Shown here piece after piece: positions 9,284 to 18,509 of a stretch of DNA of 64,000 nt. Position numbers and translations under genes: made by a program. Each line of letters opens with the position of its first letter. Within the stretch, counting starts at the first letter, position 1. Below the pieces are notes generated by a model, which worked only from the letters and a program-made list of their open reading frames with translations, was not told where the DNA came from and searched no databases. Source of the DNA: Acidobacteria bacterium AB60 (GTDB taxonomy: Bacteria > Acidobacteriota > Terriglobia > Terriglobales > Acidobacteriaceae); NCBI GenBank assembly GCA_008682415.1, contig VANK01000003.1, positions 248,001 to 312,000 on the forward strand. The letters run 5' to 3'.

Positions 9284-12200
9284 ATGCGAACTGTTCCTTT
9301 CAAAGTTCTCTTTTTGCTCCTGCTTTCGATCGGCGCCAGTGCGTTCGGGCAGGCGGGCGCGACGGGAGCGATTCTTGGCACGGTGACCGACCCATCTGGG
9401 GCGGTTGTGCCGAAGGCGAAGATCACAATTACGAATACGGCAACGCGCGTCCCATTCGAAACGTTCAGCAGCAGTGCGGGTGATTACGACGCCCCCGCCC
9501 TGAACCCAGGCACCTACACCGTGACGGCCGAGGCCGCCGGCTTCCAGAAGGCGGTAATCGCCTCTTTCACGCTGACCGTGAATCAGCATGCGCGGGTCGA
9601 TTTGACGTTGAAGCCAGGGGCGGTCACGGAAACCATCGAGACAACAGCCCAGGCTGTTTCGCTCGATACCGATACAGCGGAACTGTCGAACCTGGTGAGT
9701 CAGCAGCAGGTGGAAGACCTTCCCTTGAACGGGCGCAACTTCATGCAACTGCTTCTCGTGGGTGCCGGTGCAGTCACCGTTGGCGGTGAGCAGGGCACGA
9801 TGAGACAGGGAGAGGGCAACGCGATCAGTGTGAACGGAGGCCGTCCGGAAGGGAACAACTATACGCTCGACGGACTGGTGAACACCGACGCGGCGCTGGT
9901 GACCCCGGCCGTGATCCTGTCACAGGACGCGATTCAGGAGTTCAAGGTGTCGAGCGGAACATACTCCGCAGATCAGGGCTTCAGCGCGACGCAAATTAAC
10001 ATCGTCAGCAAAGGTGGGACCAACACGCCACATGGCGCGGTGTTCTGGTTTGATCGGAACGATGCTTTCGATGCCAAGCCGTTTCCGACAGCCAACGACT
10101 TTATCGCCGGTAAGCCGACAGCAAACCCTGTGCTGCGGCAGAATCAGTTCGGGTTCGTCGCAGGGGGTCCCATTTACATCCCAAAAGTTTACGATGGCCG
10201 CAACAAAAGCTTCTTCATGGCGAATTACGAGGGATGGCGCCTGACCAACGGAGCGCGCCAGGTGACGCAGGTGCCGAATCCGGCGATTCTTACCGGAGAC
10301 TTCTCTGCCGAGGCGTATACCCCTCCCGCTGGTTCAGGCTTGCCCGGCGGACCGCTGCCGGCCTATGGAACGGCGGACTGCACCAAGCTGCTTTCGCTGG
10401 GAGGCAACTGCATGCCGGTCGACCCGACGACCGGCCAAGCGTTCCCCGGAAATAAGATCCCCTCTACCGCGATCACGGGGAATGTGGGCCTCGTTGCGGT
10501 AAAAAACAGGTTTTGGCAAGCGCCCACGATTCCCAATCAGCCGGAAGGAACAGTCAACTTCATCCGGAGCATCGGCTTCCCGCTTCATCAGAATCAGCAG
10601 ACATATAGGGGAGACCAGAATCTAGGCAAGCTTGGCTCAATGTTCTTTCGTTACACAGATGCGAACTACACCAATGAAGGGTTCTATAACTCGCAGGACC
10701 TGGTGCACGGGTACGAGATCTACCTGCAGCAGCAGACCAGCTGGGAGGTTTCGCACACCATTAACCTCGGTCACACCAGCGTAAACAACTTCCGCTTCGG
10801 CCATTTGACGGCGAATGCGCCGCAAGGAGGGCCACAAATCACGTCCGACGCTGTTTCCCAACTGGCGTTGAGCGGGACCTTCACCAAATTCACAGCTCTG
10901 CAGCAGACCTGGCCGAACGTGAGTCTCGGGACGGGAGGTTTTGGAAGCGGCGGCGGCTCCGGAAATGCCTACACGGGTTCGGAGGGGCCGACCTGGGAGT
11001 ATGCAGATTCGTTTACGACGGTCCATGGCCGGCATACGTTCGGCTTTGGAGTCGATTACCGCCACTGGCACCTCATCCGCAACCTGGACGACGACTTCTA
11101 CGGCGATTGGACCTTCAGCGGAACGACCGTTCAAAACAACAGCGTCGGTTGCAACAACGCCTCGGGGTTATGCGGAACGGGCAACTCCGTGGCTGACATG
11201 CTTCTGGGTTACTACAGCGGAGTCGGCGGATTCGTTCCCGGTCCGTTGAGTCCTGCCAATACGGCGGGTAACCCTCAGGATCATGTCTTCGGCTACTTTG
11301 CCCCATACGCAATGGACGATTGGAAGGTCACGCAAAAACTCACTGTCAGCCTCGGGCTTCGCTGGGACTTTCGTGCCGCCGCGTACGAGGCCTCTAACCA
11401 TTTCTTCTGGCTGGATAACACGAACTCGCAGGGCGGGCTTTGCTACGCGGACAAAAAACTCTCGACCAATGGAGTTGCGCCGGGTGCTGGCTACAATGGA
11501 GGACCTATCCTGCGCTATTGCGGTTCGGTTCCACACCCCGGCCCCAAGACACCGTTCGCGCCTCGCCTTGGCTTGAACTACCGCCTTACGCCTAAGACGG
11601 TCATCCGCGGCGGCTACGGAATCTTCTACGATTCCGCGGAAGGGCGCGAGATCGACGACTCGGCCGACATCTACCCCTACAGCATTCGCAACTCACTCAC
11701 GCCAACCACCAACTCTTCGGTTCCAAAGCTCAGCAACAACCTGTTTCCTTCCTATTCGAGCCTGGGGCCGTTTCCCGTTTCAACGCTGACCTTCCTGGCC
11801 GTCATCGAATCAGACAACCCGCTCAACCCGTACGTGCAATCGTGGACGGGAGGCGTGCAGCGCGAACTCTTCCGGAACACCACATTGGAAGCGAACTACA
11901 TCGGTACGCATGCGGTTCATCTACTGGACCGCCGGGACATCGCGCAACCGAATGCGATTCCAGCCGCCAGTCTGGCATTTTGCCAGACGCAGGCTAACGG
12001 CAAGTACGTGAACCTGGGGGTGGCTCCCTGCAGCAACGCCAGCCGGCTGCCTTACCCCAATTTCGTGAACATCTACATCAACAGCGATTGGCACGGCTAC
12101 TCGCACTACAACGGCTTGAATGTGAAATTCGAGCATCGGACTGGCGAACTGGCTGTCACGGCGGCCTACACCTGGGCGCAGAGCAAGGACGACAAATCGG

Positions 12201-12877
12201 CGGCTGCTGGTGTTGGGGCGACTGGTGCTGGCTTCCAGGGCTTCATGGACAATCATCATCCCGAGCTCGACTACGGACTCTCGGATTTCGATGTCGACCA
12301 GAGGTTCGTGACCAGCTACATCTATGATCTTCCCGTCGGTCGCGGCAAGAAGATCGCCAGCGGCATCAATCGCGCCGCAGATCTGATCGTCGGAGGATGG
12401 GAGACAACGGGGATCGCTACTTTCCAGGCGGGCTTTCCCTACAGCATTACAGCCAGCGATGTGGGAGGAGTACTCGGTTCCTTCTTCCAGCGCGCCGACC
12501 GGGTGGCAGGATGCGACCTTCACCACGACTTGACCAAGGTTCTGCAAAGAATCAACTTCGGATGCTTCAGCCAGCCTGCCCTTGGAGTCTTCGGCAACTC
12601 GCCGCGCAACTGGCTGCGTCAACCGGGAATCAACAACTGGGATATGGGACTTGGAAAAAGCTTCAGTCTCGCTGAGCGGGTCAAATTCAAAATCAATGGC
12701 GACTTCTTCAACGCCTTCAACCATCATCAGTATGCGATTGGTACGGGTGCCCTAATCGGAAGTGGAAATGGGGGAGGAAGTTCGATCAGTAACTCGATCA
12801 CGTCTTCAACCGCGGGCCAAATCACTTCTGCTTCGGCCTCCCGCATCATTCAGGTGAGTGGCAAGCTCACCTTTTGA
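9284..12877 (+). CDS. TonB-dependent receptor with carboxypeptidase-regulatory domain (Oar-like)
   Basis: A 1,197-residue outer-membrane protein. ATG 9284 follows GGAGGTCAAG and starts a signal peptide (MRTVPFKVLFLLLLSIGASA). Next is a carboxypeptidase regulatory-like beta domain (GAILGTVTDPSGAVVPKA to about residue 110), then the plug with DLPLNGRNFMQLL and the segment around GGRPEGNNYTLDG, and a long 22-strand-like barrel ending in the C-terminal aromatic residue of LTF. This architecture is expanded in Acidobacteriota and is thought to import oligosaccharides or large compounds using TonB energy. It is divergent from the GH106/GH39/isomerase genes, which suggests a common carbohydrate target. 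A hairpin terminator follows the stop codon. Confidence 0.9.
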   Translation: MRTVPFKVLFLLLLSIGASAFGQAGATGAILGTVTDPSGAVVPKAKITITNTATRVPFETFSSSAGDYDAPALNPGTYTVTAEAAGFQKAVIASFTLTVNQHARVDLTLKPGAVTETIETTAQAVSLDTDTAELSNLVSQQQVEDLPLNGRNFMQLLLVGAGAVTVGGEQGTMRQGEGNAISVNGGRPEGNNYTLDGLVNTDAALVTPAVILSQDAIQEFKVSSGTYSADQGFSATQINIVSKGGTNTPHGAVFWFDRNDAFDAKPFPTANDFIAGKPTANPVLRQNQFGFVAGGPIYIPKVYDGRNKSFFMANYEGWRLTNGARQVTQVPNPAILTGDFSAEAYTPPAGSGLPGGPLPAYGTADCTKLLSLGGNCMPVDPTTGQAFPGNKIPSTAITGNVGLVAVKNRFWQAPTIPNQPEGTVNFIRSIGFPLHQNQQTYRGDQNLGKLGSMFFRYTDANYTNEGFYNSQDLVHGYEIYLQQQTSWEVSHTINLGHTSVNNFRFGHLTANAPQGGPQITSDAVSQLALSGTFTKFTALQQTWPNVSLGTGGFGSGGGSGNAYTGSEGPTWEYADSFTTVHGRHTFGFGVDYRHWHLIRNLDDDFYGDWTFSGTTVQNNSVGCNNASGLCGTGNSVADMLLGYYSGVGGFVPGPLSPANTAGNPQDHVFGYFAPYAMDDWKVTQKLTVSLGLRWDFRAAAYEASNHFFWLDNTNSQGGLCYADKKLSTNGVAPGAGYNGGPILRYCGSVPHPGPKTPFAPRLGLNYRLTPKTVIRGGYGIFYDSAEGREIDDSADIYPYSIRNSLTPTTNSSVPKLSNNLFPSYSSLGPFPVSTLTFLAVIESDNPLNPYVQSWTGGVQRELFRNTTLEANYIGTHAVHLLDRRDIAQPNAIPAASLAFCQTQANGKYVNLGVAPCSNASRLPYPNFVNIYINSDWHGYSHYNGLNVKFEHRTGELAVTAAYTWAQSKDDKSAAAGVGATGAGFQGFMDNHHPELDYGLSDFDVDQRFVTSYIYDLPVGRGKKIASGINRAADLIVGGWETTGIATFQAGFPYSITASDVGGVLGSFFQRADRVAGCDLHHDLTKVLQRINFGCFSQPALGVFGNSPRNWLRQPGINNWDMGLGKSFSLAERVKFKINGDFFNAFNHHQYAIGTGALIGSGNGGGSSISNSITSSTAGQITSASASRIIQVSGKLTF

Positions 12878-12896
12878 GTGACTCAAATAACCGTCC

Positions 12897-12927
12897 GCTC
12901 CGCCGCCATTGAGGTGGCGGAGCTTTC
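12897..12927 (+). terminator. Rho-independent terminator after the TonB receptor gene
   Basis: The stem runs from 12897-12907 to 12913-12923 with an 11-bp pairing (one G-U) around the loop ATTGA, and is followed by TTTCGTCTTC. It is 20 bp past the receptor stop codon and 25 bp before the TPR gene, so it probably separates or attenuates transcription between the two. Confidence 0.75.
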
Positions 12928-12948
12928 GTCTTCGGATAGACTCCCGTC

Positions 12949-14139
12949 ATGTTTGTCGATCAAGTTCGATTCGTGATTCTCGCATCGATCCTCTGTGCTG
13001 GTCCGATCTCAGCCCAGCGGGAAAGCGAAGCTGCCCGATTGGCGCGAGAGGGCCAGGAGGCGATGGCTCAAGGGCAGATGGAAGCAGCCAAATCCAGCTT
13101 CGAGCGGCTTGTCGCACTGGAGCCCTCGATCGCTGAAGTCCACGCAACCCTCGCAGCCATCGATTTCAAGTTGAAGGCATATGACGAGGCCGTCCGCGAG
13201 ATTGGGGTGGCGGAGAAGCTGAAACCGGGCCTCCCCCGGCTCGACAGCCTGCTTGGCCTGTCACTCGCGGAACTGGGCCGATTCCATGATGCCATCCCTA
13301 AGTTGGAGAAAGGATTCAAGCAGACAACTGATGCGCCAACCCGCCGGATGTGCGGCTTGCAACTGCTCCGCGGTTACACAAACCTGGGTCGGGACTCGGA
13401 CGCTGTGCAGACCGCACTGGAACTTCAAAAGCTCTACCCTCGGGATCCCGAGGTTCTCTATCACACGGGTCGCATCTTCGGGAACTACACCTATCTCACG
13501 ATGGAGCAGTTGCAGAACGTCGCGCCAGATTCGGTGTGGATGCTGCAGGCGCGGGGCGAGGCGAATGAGAGCCAGAAGAACTATGACGCCGCCATCGATG
13601 CGTTTAACCACGTGCTCAGCCTGGAGCCTGACCGACCCGGCATTCACTATCGTCTGGGGAGGGTCTACCTGGCGCGGTTCACTGAAAATCGGAATCCCGC
13701 GGATCGCGACGCCGCCACCCGCGAATTCGACGCGGAGTTGGAAAAAAATCCAAGGAATGGCAACGCGTTGTATGAACTGGCGAACCTGGCGGCGCAGTCT
13801 GGCGATCCCTCAAAGGCCCGGGCGGGATTCGAGGCGTTGGTCAAGCAGATTCCTGACTTCGAGGAGGCGCTGGTTGGATTGGGAGGCGTGTTGCTGGATG
13901 GATCCGCGCCTCAGGAGGCAGTCGCGCCCTTGCAACGCGCCACCCACATTCGTCCACAGGATGAAGTTGCCTGGTATCGACTGGCGCAGGCAGAACGCGC
14001 CGCGGGCAACCGGGAAGAACAGCAAAGGGCCCTCGAGGCGTTTCGCAAGCTACACCACTCCACTCCCGTGGGGATGAGAAGACCTGACGAAGACCAGGAC
14101 ATCACTCCTCAGCAACTTGGAAGCCTACCCGAAAACTGA
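12949..14139 (+). CDS. Exported tetratricopeptide-repeat protein
   Basis: A 396-residue protein with a short signal peptide (VILASILCAGPISAQ). The mature part is alpha-helical with TPR repeats: EAMAQGQMEAAKSSFERLVALEP near residue 40, ESQKNYDAAIDAFNHVLSLEPD near 210, and further pairs through about 370 ending in AERAAGNREEQQRALEAFRKLH. TPR proteins of this kind often accompany Acidobacteriota TonB receptors and are assumed to act as periplasmic scaffolds. No catalytic motif is visible. It lies 71 bp after the receptor gene with a terminator in between; no strong ribosome-binding site precedes ATG 12949. Confidence 0.75.
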   Translation: MFVDQVRFVILASILCAGPISAQRESEAARLAREGQEAMAQGQMEAAKSSFERLVALEPSIAEVHATLAAIDFKLKAYDEAVREIGVAEKLKPGLPRLDSLLGLSLAELGRFHDAIPKLEKGFKQTTDAPTRRMCGLQLLRGYTNLGRDSDAVQTALELQKLYPRDPEVLYHTGRIFGNYTYLTMEQLQNVAPDSVWMLQARGEANESQKNYDAAIDAFNHVLSLEPDRPGIHYRLGRVYLARFTENRNPADRDAATREFDAELEKNPRNGNALYELANLAAQSGDPSKARAGFEALVKQIPDFEEALVGLGGVLLDGSAPQEAVAPLQRATHIRPQDEVAWYRLAQAERAAGNREEQQRALEAFRKLHHSTPVGMRRPDEDQDITPQQLGSLPEN

Positions 14140-14182
14140 GGCAGAGGTTCTTGGACATCCTGCACCTCGAGATCAATAGCTA

Positions 14183-14995
14183 CTAAATATATGCTTGTTC
14201 GAGCATGGCAGCGACGGAGCCATCCAACTGCTCGCGCCTCCTCACATCTTCGAATCGCCGCAAAAGGTCCTCTGGGCGCACGCGGGCTCGCTCGCTGGCC
14301 TGTAGGTCATGGAGGATCCGTCCCTTGTGCATCATCACGATGCGATCGCCCAGGTTCACTGCCTGCTGCATGGAATGAGTGACCATAAGTGTGGTAAGAC
14401 GATCGCGCTGGATGATGTCGTGGGTCAGGCGAATCACTTGGTCGGCAGTCTTGGGATCAAGCGCGGCGGTATGCTCATCCAGGAGCAGCAATTCAGGTTT
14501 CAGCCACGATGCCATCAGTAAGGTTAGAGCCTGGCGCTGGCCCCCGGAGAGGCTGCCGATGGGATTTTCCAGCCGGTCCTCCAAGCCCATATTCAACGAC
14601 CGCACGCGGTCGCGCAGTTCCGATTTGACAGCTCGGTTGACCGCAATCCTCAAGCCCCGCCGCCTTCCCCTGCGCGATGCGAGCACCAGGTTCTCCGCGA
14701 TCGACATGGTTGGGGCAGTCCCCTTGAATGGGTCCTGAAAGACGCGGCCGATCAGGCCGGCGCGGCGATGCTCGGGCCAATGGGTGATCGTCTGACCCGC
14801 AATGGCAATACTCCCCGCGTCCACGAAAAACGTTCCCGCCACGGCGTTCAAGAGCGTTGATTTCCCTGAGCCATTCGTGCCGATGACGATCAGGAAAGAG
14901 CCTGGCGCAAGCGTGAGAGAGACATCGGTCAGGGCCCTGACCTCGTTGACGGTATTGGGATGGAAGGTTTTCCTAATGCGATCGATTGCGAGCAT
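14183..14995 (-). CDS. ABC transporter ATP-binding protein (COG1101-type)
   Basis: A 270-residue ATPase with all NBD motifs in order: Walker A in GTNGSGKSTLLN (about residues 39-50), Q-loop in GRVFQDPFKG, signature LSGGQRQALTL, Walker B LLLLDEHTAALD, and the H-loop histidine in TLMVTHSMQQA. It is the last gene of a four-gene minus-strand operon: the permease stop is only 3 bp upstream of this start. The family (COG1101 with COG4120 and COG2984) includes uncharacterised importers and the tryptophan transporter of pneumococcus, so amino acid or related organic-anion import is possible. Substrate is not determinable. Confidence 0.88.
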   Translation of the reverse strand: MLAIDRIRKTFHPNTVNEVRALTDVSLTLAPGSFLIVIGTNGSGKSTLLNAVAGTFFVDAGSIAIAGQTITHWPEHRRAGLIGRVFQDPFKGTAPTMSIAENLVLASRRGRRRGLRIAVNRAVKSELRDRVRSLNMGLEDRLENPIGSLSGGQRQALTLLMASWLKPELLLLDEHTAALDPKTADQVIRLTHDIIQRDRLTTLMVTHSMQQAVNLGDRIVMMHKGRILHDLQASERARVRPEDLLRRFEDVRRREQLDGSVAAMLEQAYI

Positions 14996-14998
14996 GGG

Positions 14999-15946
14999 TT
15001 AGGACACCTTGGCCAGAACGCGCCTGCGCGCCTGGACGGTTTTCAAGCGGCCAGCGAGGTTAGGCAACACCAGCGCGGCAAAAACAAAGACCGCGGTGAT
15101 CAGTTTGAGATCGTTAGGACTGAGGCCCCAGCGAAGCGCGATCGCCACCAGCAGTCGAAACAGGACAGAGCCCATAACCGTTCCCGTGATCAAAAGACCG
15201 ACTGCGCGGCTGCCGACGAGCGCTTCGCCGATGATGACGCTGGCGATCCCGAGCACGACCATACCAATCCCCATCTGCACGTCCGCGAACCCCTGGTATT
15301 GGGCGAGCAGTGCGCCGCAGAGTGCGATGAGCGCATTCGATATCGCAAGCCCAATGACAGTAGCCCAGTCAACGCTGACCCCAAGCGCGCGAATCATGTC
15401 GGGGCTGTCACCCGTGGCACGCATAGCAGTGCCCATGTGGGTGCGCAAGAACCAATAAAGCAGGCAGCAGACAACGACAATGAAAAGCAGGACTCCCAAA
15501 AGGATGGACACATCCCGCACGCTTACCGCCCAGCCGGCAAGGTCAATATCGGCGGCGCCGAAGAACTGGTTGCCCCAATGCTCGATAGAGGAAGCGAGTG
15601 TCTTTACTTCGAGCAAGGGCACATTGCTTTTGCCCATCACGTGCAGGTTCACGCTGTAGAGCCCGGTCATCACCAGGATCCCGCTGAGGAGCGGATTGAT
15701 CCTGCATTTCGTCGCCAGCAATCCGGTGACGCAGCCTGCAATTGCTCCGGCAGCGGTTGCGGCCCCCGTCGCGAAGACGGCATTCTGGCCGTGTATCATG
15801 AGCGACGCGGCGACGGAGGCGCCGAGGGTCACCGAGCCCTCGGCCGTCAGGTCGGGAATATTGAAGATACGATAGCTGACGTACACGCCGAGGGCGAGTA
15901 GCGCCAGGATCAATCCCAATGTGAATGCTCCGAGTAGCAGCGTCAT
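14999..15946 (-). CDS. ABC transporter permease (COG4120-type)
   Basis: A 315-residue polytopic membrane protein with about eight hydrophobic segments, such as LLLGAFTLGLILALLALGVY at the N-terminus and VVLGIASVIIGEALVGS near 225. The motif IPDLTAEGSVTLGA and the segment MRATGDSPDMIRALGVS match LivH/COG4120-type permeases; the latter is the cytosolic coupling loop. ATG 15946 is preferred because GAGGA lies 9 nt upstream; a TTG at 15967 would overlap the preceding gene. The gap to the STAS gene is 7 bp and to the ATPase gene 3 bp, indicating strict co-transcription. Confidence 0.85.
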   Translation of the reverse strand: MTLLLGAFTLGLILALLALGVYVSYRIFNIPDLTAEGSVTLGASVAASLMIHGQNAVFATGAATAAGAIAGCVTGLLATKCRINPLLSGILVMTGLYSVNLHVMGKSNVPLLEVKTLASSIEHWGNQFFGAADIDLAGWAVSVRDVSILLGVLLFIVVVCCLLYWFLRTHMGTAMRATGDSPDMIRALGVSVDWATVIGLAISNALIALCGALLAQYQGFADVQMGIGMVVLGIASVIIGEALVGSRAVGLLITGTVMGSVLFRLLVAIALRWGLSPNDLKLITAVFVFAALVLPNLAGRLKTVQARRRVLAKVS

Positions 15947-15953
15947 GCAATCT

Positions 15954-17180
15954 TTATCCTCGTGCAATCGTGGTAAGCGGGCCCATCCAGCAAGCCCCGC
16001 GGGTCAGATCGGTTTCACCCGCGCCCTCGTAAGGGCGGGTATCCGCCATCAGGTGAAGCACGCTGCCCGGCGTTGCGCTAGACAGGGTTCCCGCAATGGT
16101 CGTGGAATAATCCAGGTTCCCGCGAGGTACAACGCGATAGGGAAATGATGCCGCATGGATGTGCGCTTCCAGGTTCGAACCGGCTTTGATAGGTCGTACG
16201 AACGCCGCGGCGTCCTCCCCAAGATTCCGCCCCGCGACTCCGACCAGAATGGCGAGACTCTTTTCAGCCGTGCGTTCGGTTGTGAATGAAAGCCAGTCGC
16301 GAACCTCGGGAAATGCGCGCGTAATTCCGTTTCCTGCCGGGGATTTGAGGAGACTCGCGCCAATTAATCCCGCGGTTTCGGCAAGGGCGACAAAGCCGAT
16401 CGCCGAGGCGTCTGCAATCGCAAGCATGCTGGACACGAACTCGGATAACGGAATTGCTCCCGGGCCTCCGGCAACGGCGTCGAACCGCACCATGCTTGAA
16501 AAATCGCCGGTTCCGGTTATCGCATACAGCGACTCGATGCGAGGAACGAGTGCCCCTTGTTCCACCACAAAATCCGACAGCGCATGCGTGTCGTTGGTAG
16601 GCAGGGTGATGACGCATCCACCGGCCGACAGAAATTCGCCGAACCGTCCGGAGCAGTCGTTGAAGTGTTCGCCAAAGGCGCCCAGGCCGATGCCGAAAGA
16701 TCCGGCCGGGAACTCGAGGCGCTTCACGTCCTTCTCCTCAAATCCGGATGAAAGCTTCAGTGGATTGCCGGAGAGGGTGCAGGAGAGCGGCCGGGAAGTC
16801 GGCAGCGGATAAACGCTATAGGTCGCCCCCCCAAGAGTTAGAGCAGTTGCATGCTCGGGCAGCGCAGTCCCTTTCGCGGGTTCGCTGCGGAGCATCTCGG
16901 CGAGGCCGACCGTGGTGAGCACGTTTCGGCAGAACTCATTCGGATTGCTGATGACCAGGCCGCCATCGACGGCTTTGAGCCGCTTGTACTGGACCACCAG
17001 TACCCGAATCCCCAACGAACTGATGTACTCCACTCCCGCGAAGTTCAGGACGATGTGATGCGAGCCTGCTCGTACGGCATTCTCGATGCTCTTATTAACG
17101 TGCTCCGCCCAGGTTGCGTCCAGACGCCCGGAGAGGCGTAGTTCCAGCGCGTCCTCTGCGGGATGTTGCGTGATCTCCAT
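15954..17180 (-). CDS. STAS-domain protein with unusual C-terminal extension, inside ABC operon
   Basis: A 408-residue protein whose first ~95 residues form a STAS fold: LELRLSGRLDATWAEHVNKS, VLNFAGVEYISSLGIRVLV with the Ser-Ser-Leu-Gly motif used as phospho-acceptor in anti-sigma factor antagonists, and a third strand near GLVISNP. Residues about 120-408 are a soluble Gly/Ala-rich domain I do not recognise (FGIGLGAFGEHFNDCSGRFG, FVALAETAGLIGASL, VPRGNLDYSTTIAGTL). It is not SpoIIE-like: no PP2C Asp motifs are visible. It sits between the solute-binding protein and permease with tight spacing, so it may regulate or modify the transporter. RBS GAGGA precedes ATG 17180. Confidence 0.65.
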   Translation of the reverse strand: MEITQHPAEDALELRLSGRLDATWAEHVNKSIENAVRAGSHHIVLNFAGVEYISSLGIRVLVVQYKRLKAVDGGLVISNPNEFCRNVLTTVGLAEMLRSEPAKGTALPEHATALTLGGATYSVYPLPTSRPLSCTLSGNPLKLSSGFEEKDVKRLEFPAGSFGIGLGAFGEHFNDCSGRFGEFLSAGGCVITLPTNDTHALSDFVVEQGALVPRIESLYAITGTGDFSSMVRFDAVAGGPGAIPLSEFVSSMLAIADASAIGFVALAETAGLIGASLLKSPAGNGITRAFPEVRDWLSFTTERTAEKSLAILVGVAGRNLGEDAAAFVRPIKAGSNLEAHIHAASFPYRVVPRGNLDYSTTIAGTLSSATPGSVLHLMADTRPYEGAGETDLTRGACWMGPLTTIARG

Positions 17181-17209
17181 GCGTGATCCTCAGTCCATCT
17201 CTGGCGAAT

Positions 17210-18349
17210 TCATCGCGTGCCGGTCGTCGTTGCGGAACCCTTGACGGTCTCGGCCTTTGTTGTTGTCTTTGTCGGCGCATTGCTTTTCACGTGCCGCCCT
17301 GACGCATCGACCACCACATCAGCCCGCTCAACCACGGCATCAGGCAGCTCCCACCTGTCGCGCAGATTTGCCAGTGCCAACCGATTCACCTGCAAGGTGA
17401 CCGGGATGACGTTCTCGACTGGTATGCCGGCGGGGTCCCGGCCATCGAGTACATCAGCCGCGAGGTTGCCCGCGACGCGGCCAATCGCATTGTAGTTTGC
17501 TCCGAGCTCGAAGAGCGTTCCATTAGGTGTCTCACGGGGAAGCGATGTGAACACCGGGATTCGCGCGGCCCTTGCTTTGCTCACGATCAAGTCAAGACCA
17601 TGCGACGCGATCAAATCGGGACTGATCCAGATCGCTTGCACGTTGCGCGCGAGCAGGGAAGCGGTGGCATCGCTGACAGCAGTGGAGTTCTCCGCGTTTG
17701 CTTCCACCAGAGTGATGCCGAGAGAGGCGCAAACCGAGCGGGCCATCCTGGTCGTCACCACAGAATTCGCCTCAGAGGGATCCCACACCAGCCCAACCCG
17801 CGATAACGAGGGCAAAAGCTGACGGGCGAGACGAAAGATGTCTTCAACGGGCGGAAGGCTGCCCACACCAGTCATGTACGGGGGATGAACGCTGTGATTC
17901 TCCCGGCTGACACCCACTCCTACAGCGTATGGATCACTCACCAGAGCGAAAACGTGGTGGCGCGGCGGAGTGGCAAATCGATTGGCGTTCGCGACCGTTT
18001 GGAGGCTGACCGTGGAAAGTGTAAAGACGAGGTCAAAATCCCCGCTGGTCACATCTTTCGCGATTGCGTTCGCCGTACTGGTATCGCCCTGTGCGTTGTA
18101 TTGGCGCAGGATCATGCGTCCGCCATCGACATAGCCCCGTTCCTTGAGCGCAGCCAGCGCGCCGGATAGGCCATCATCCAGCGCCGGGATGGATGTCTGC
18201 TGCACGACGGCCACCTTCAGGGGCAATTTCGCGGAACGAGTCGAACTCTTGCGTCGCGAGCTGAGATCCGAGTACAGCAGGACCGCTGCCGACGCAACGA
18301 TCATCGCAATTCCAAAGGCGATCTTCTTCAGGACAGCCATGCATTGCAT
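17210..18349 (-). CDS. ABC transporter substrate-binding protein (COG2984-type)
   Basis: A 379-residue protein with an uncleaved-looking or weak N-terminal membrane anchor (AFGIAMIVASAAVLLYSD), then the two-lobe fold of COG2984 binding proteins: KVAVVQQTSIPALDDGLSGA, DLVFTLSTVSLQTVANA, PHHVFALVSDPYAVG, RVGLVWDPSEANSV, and VPVENVIPVTLQVNRLALANL-like segments near the C-terminus. There is no lipobox cysteine. It heads the operon 29 bp upstream of the STAS gene. The ligand is unknown; in this family aromatic amino acids or small anions are typical. The Lys/Thr-rich last 25 residues are a poorly conserved tail. Confidence 0.82.
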   Translation of the reverse strand: MQCMAVLKKIAFGIAMIVASAAVLLYSDLSSRRKSSTRSAKLPLKVAVVQQTSIPALDDGLSGALAALKERGYVDGGRMILRQYNAQGDTSTANAIAKDVTSGDFDLVFTLSTVSLQTVANANRFATPPRHHVFALVSDPYAVGVGVSRENHSVHPPYMTGVGSLPPVEDIFRLARQLLPSLSRVGLVWDPSEANSVVTTRMARSVCASLGITLVEANAENSTAVSDATASLLARNVQAIWISPDLIASHGLDLIVSKARAARIPVFTSLPRETPNGTLFELGANYNAIGRVAGNLAADVLDGRDPAGIPVENVIPVTLQVNRLALANLRDRWELPDAVVERADVVVDASGRHVKSNAPTKTTTKAETVKGSATTTGTR

Positions 18350-18509
18350 CCCTGACGCATCAATATTGGAGTTTGGATTCGAGGGGAGGAACTAATTGGG
18401 GACGATACATGAGAGCTGAGCGCGACGCAAGCCAGGTTGTCAACCATACCGTAAAAATCTGAGGGCCTGTGCTTTCGCGACCACCCTGCCAACCTGCGAC
18501 AATATCTCT

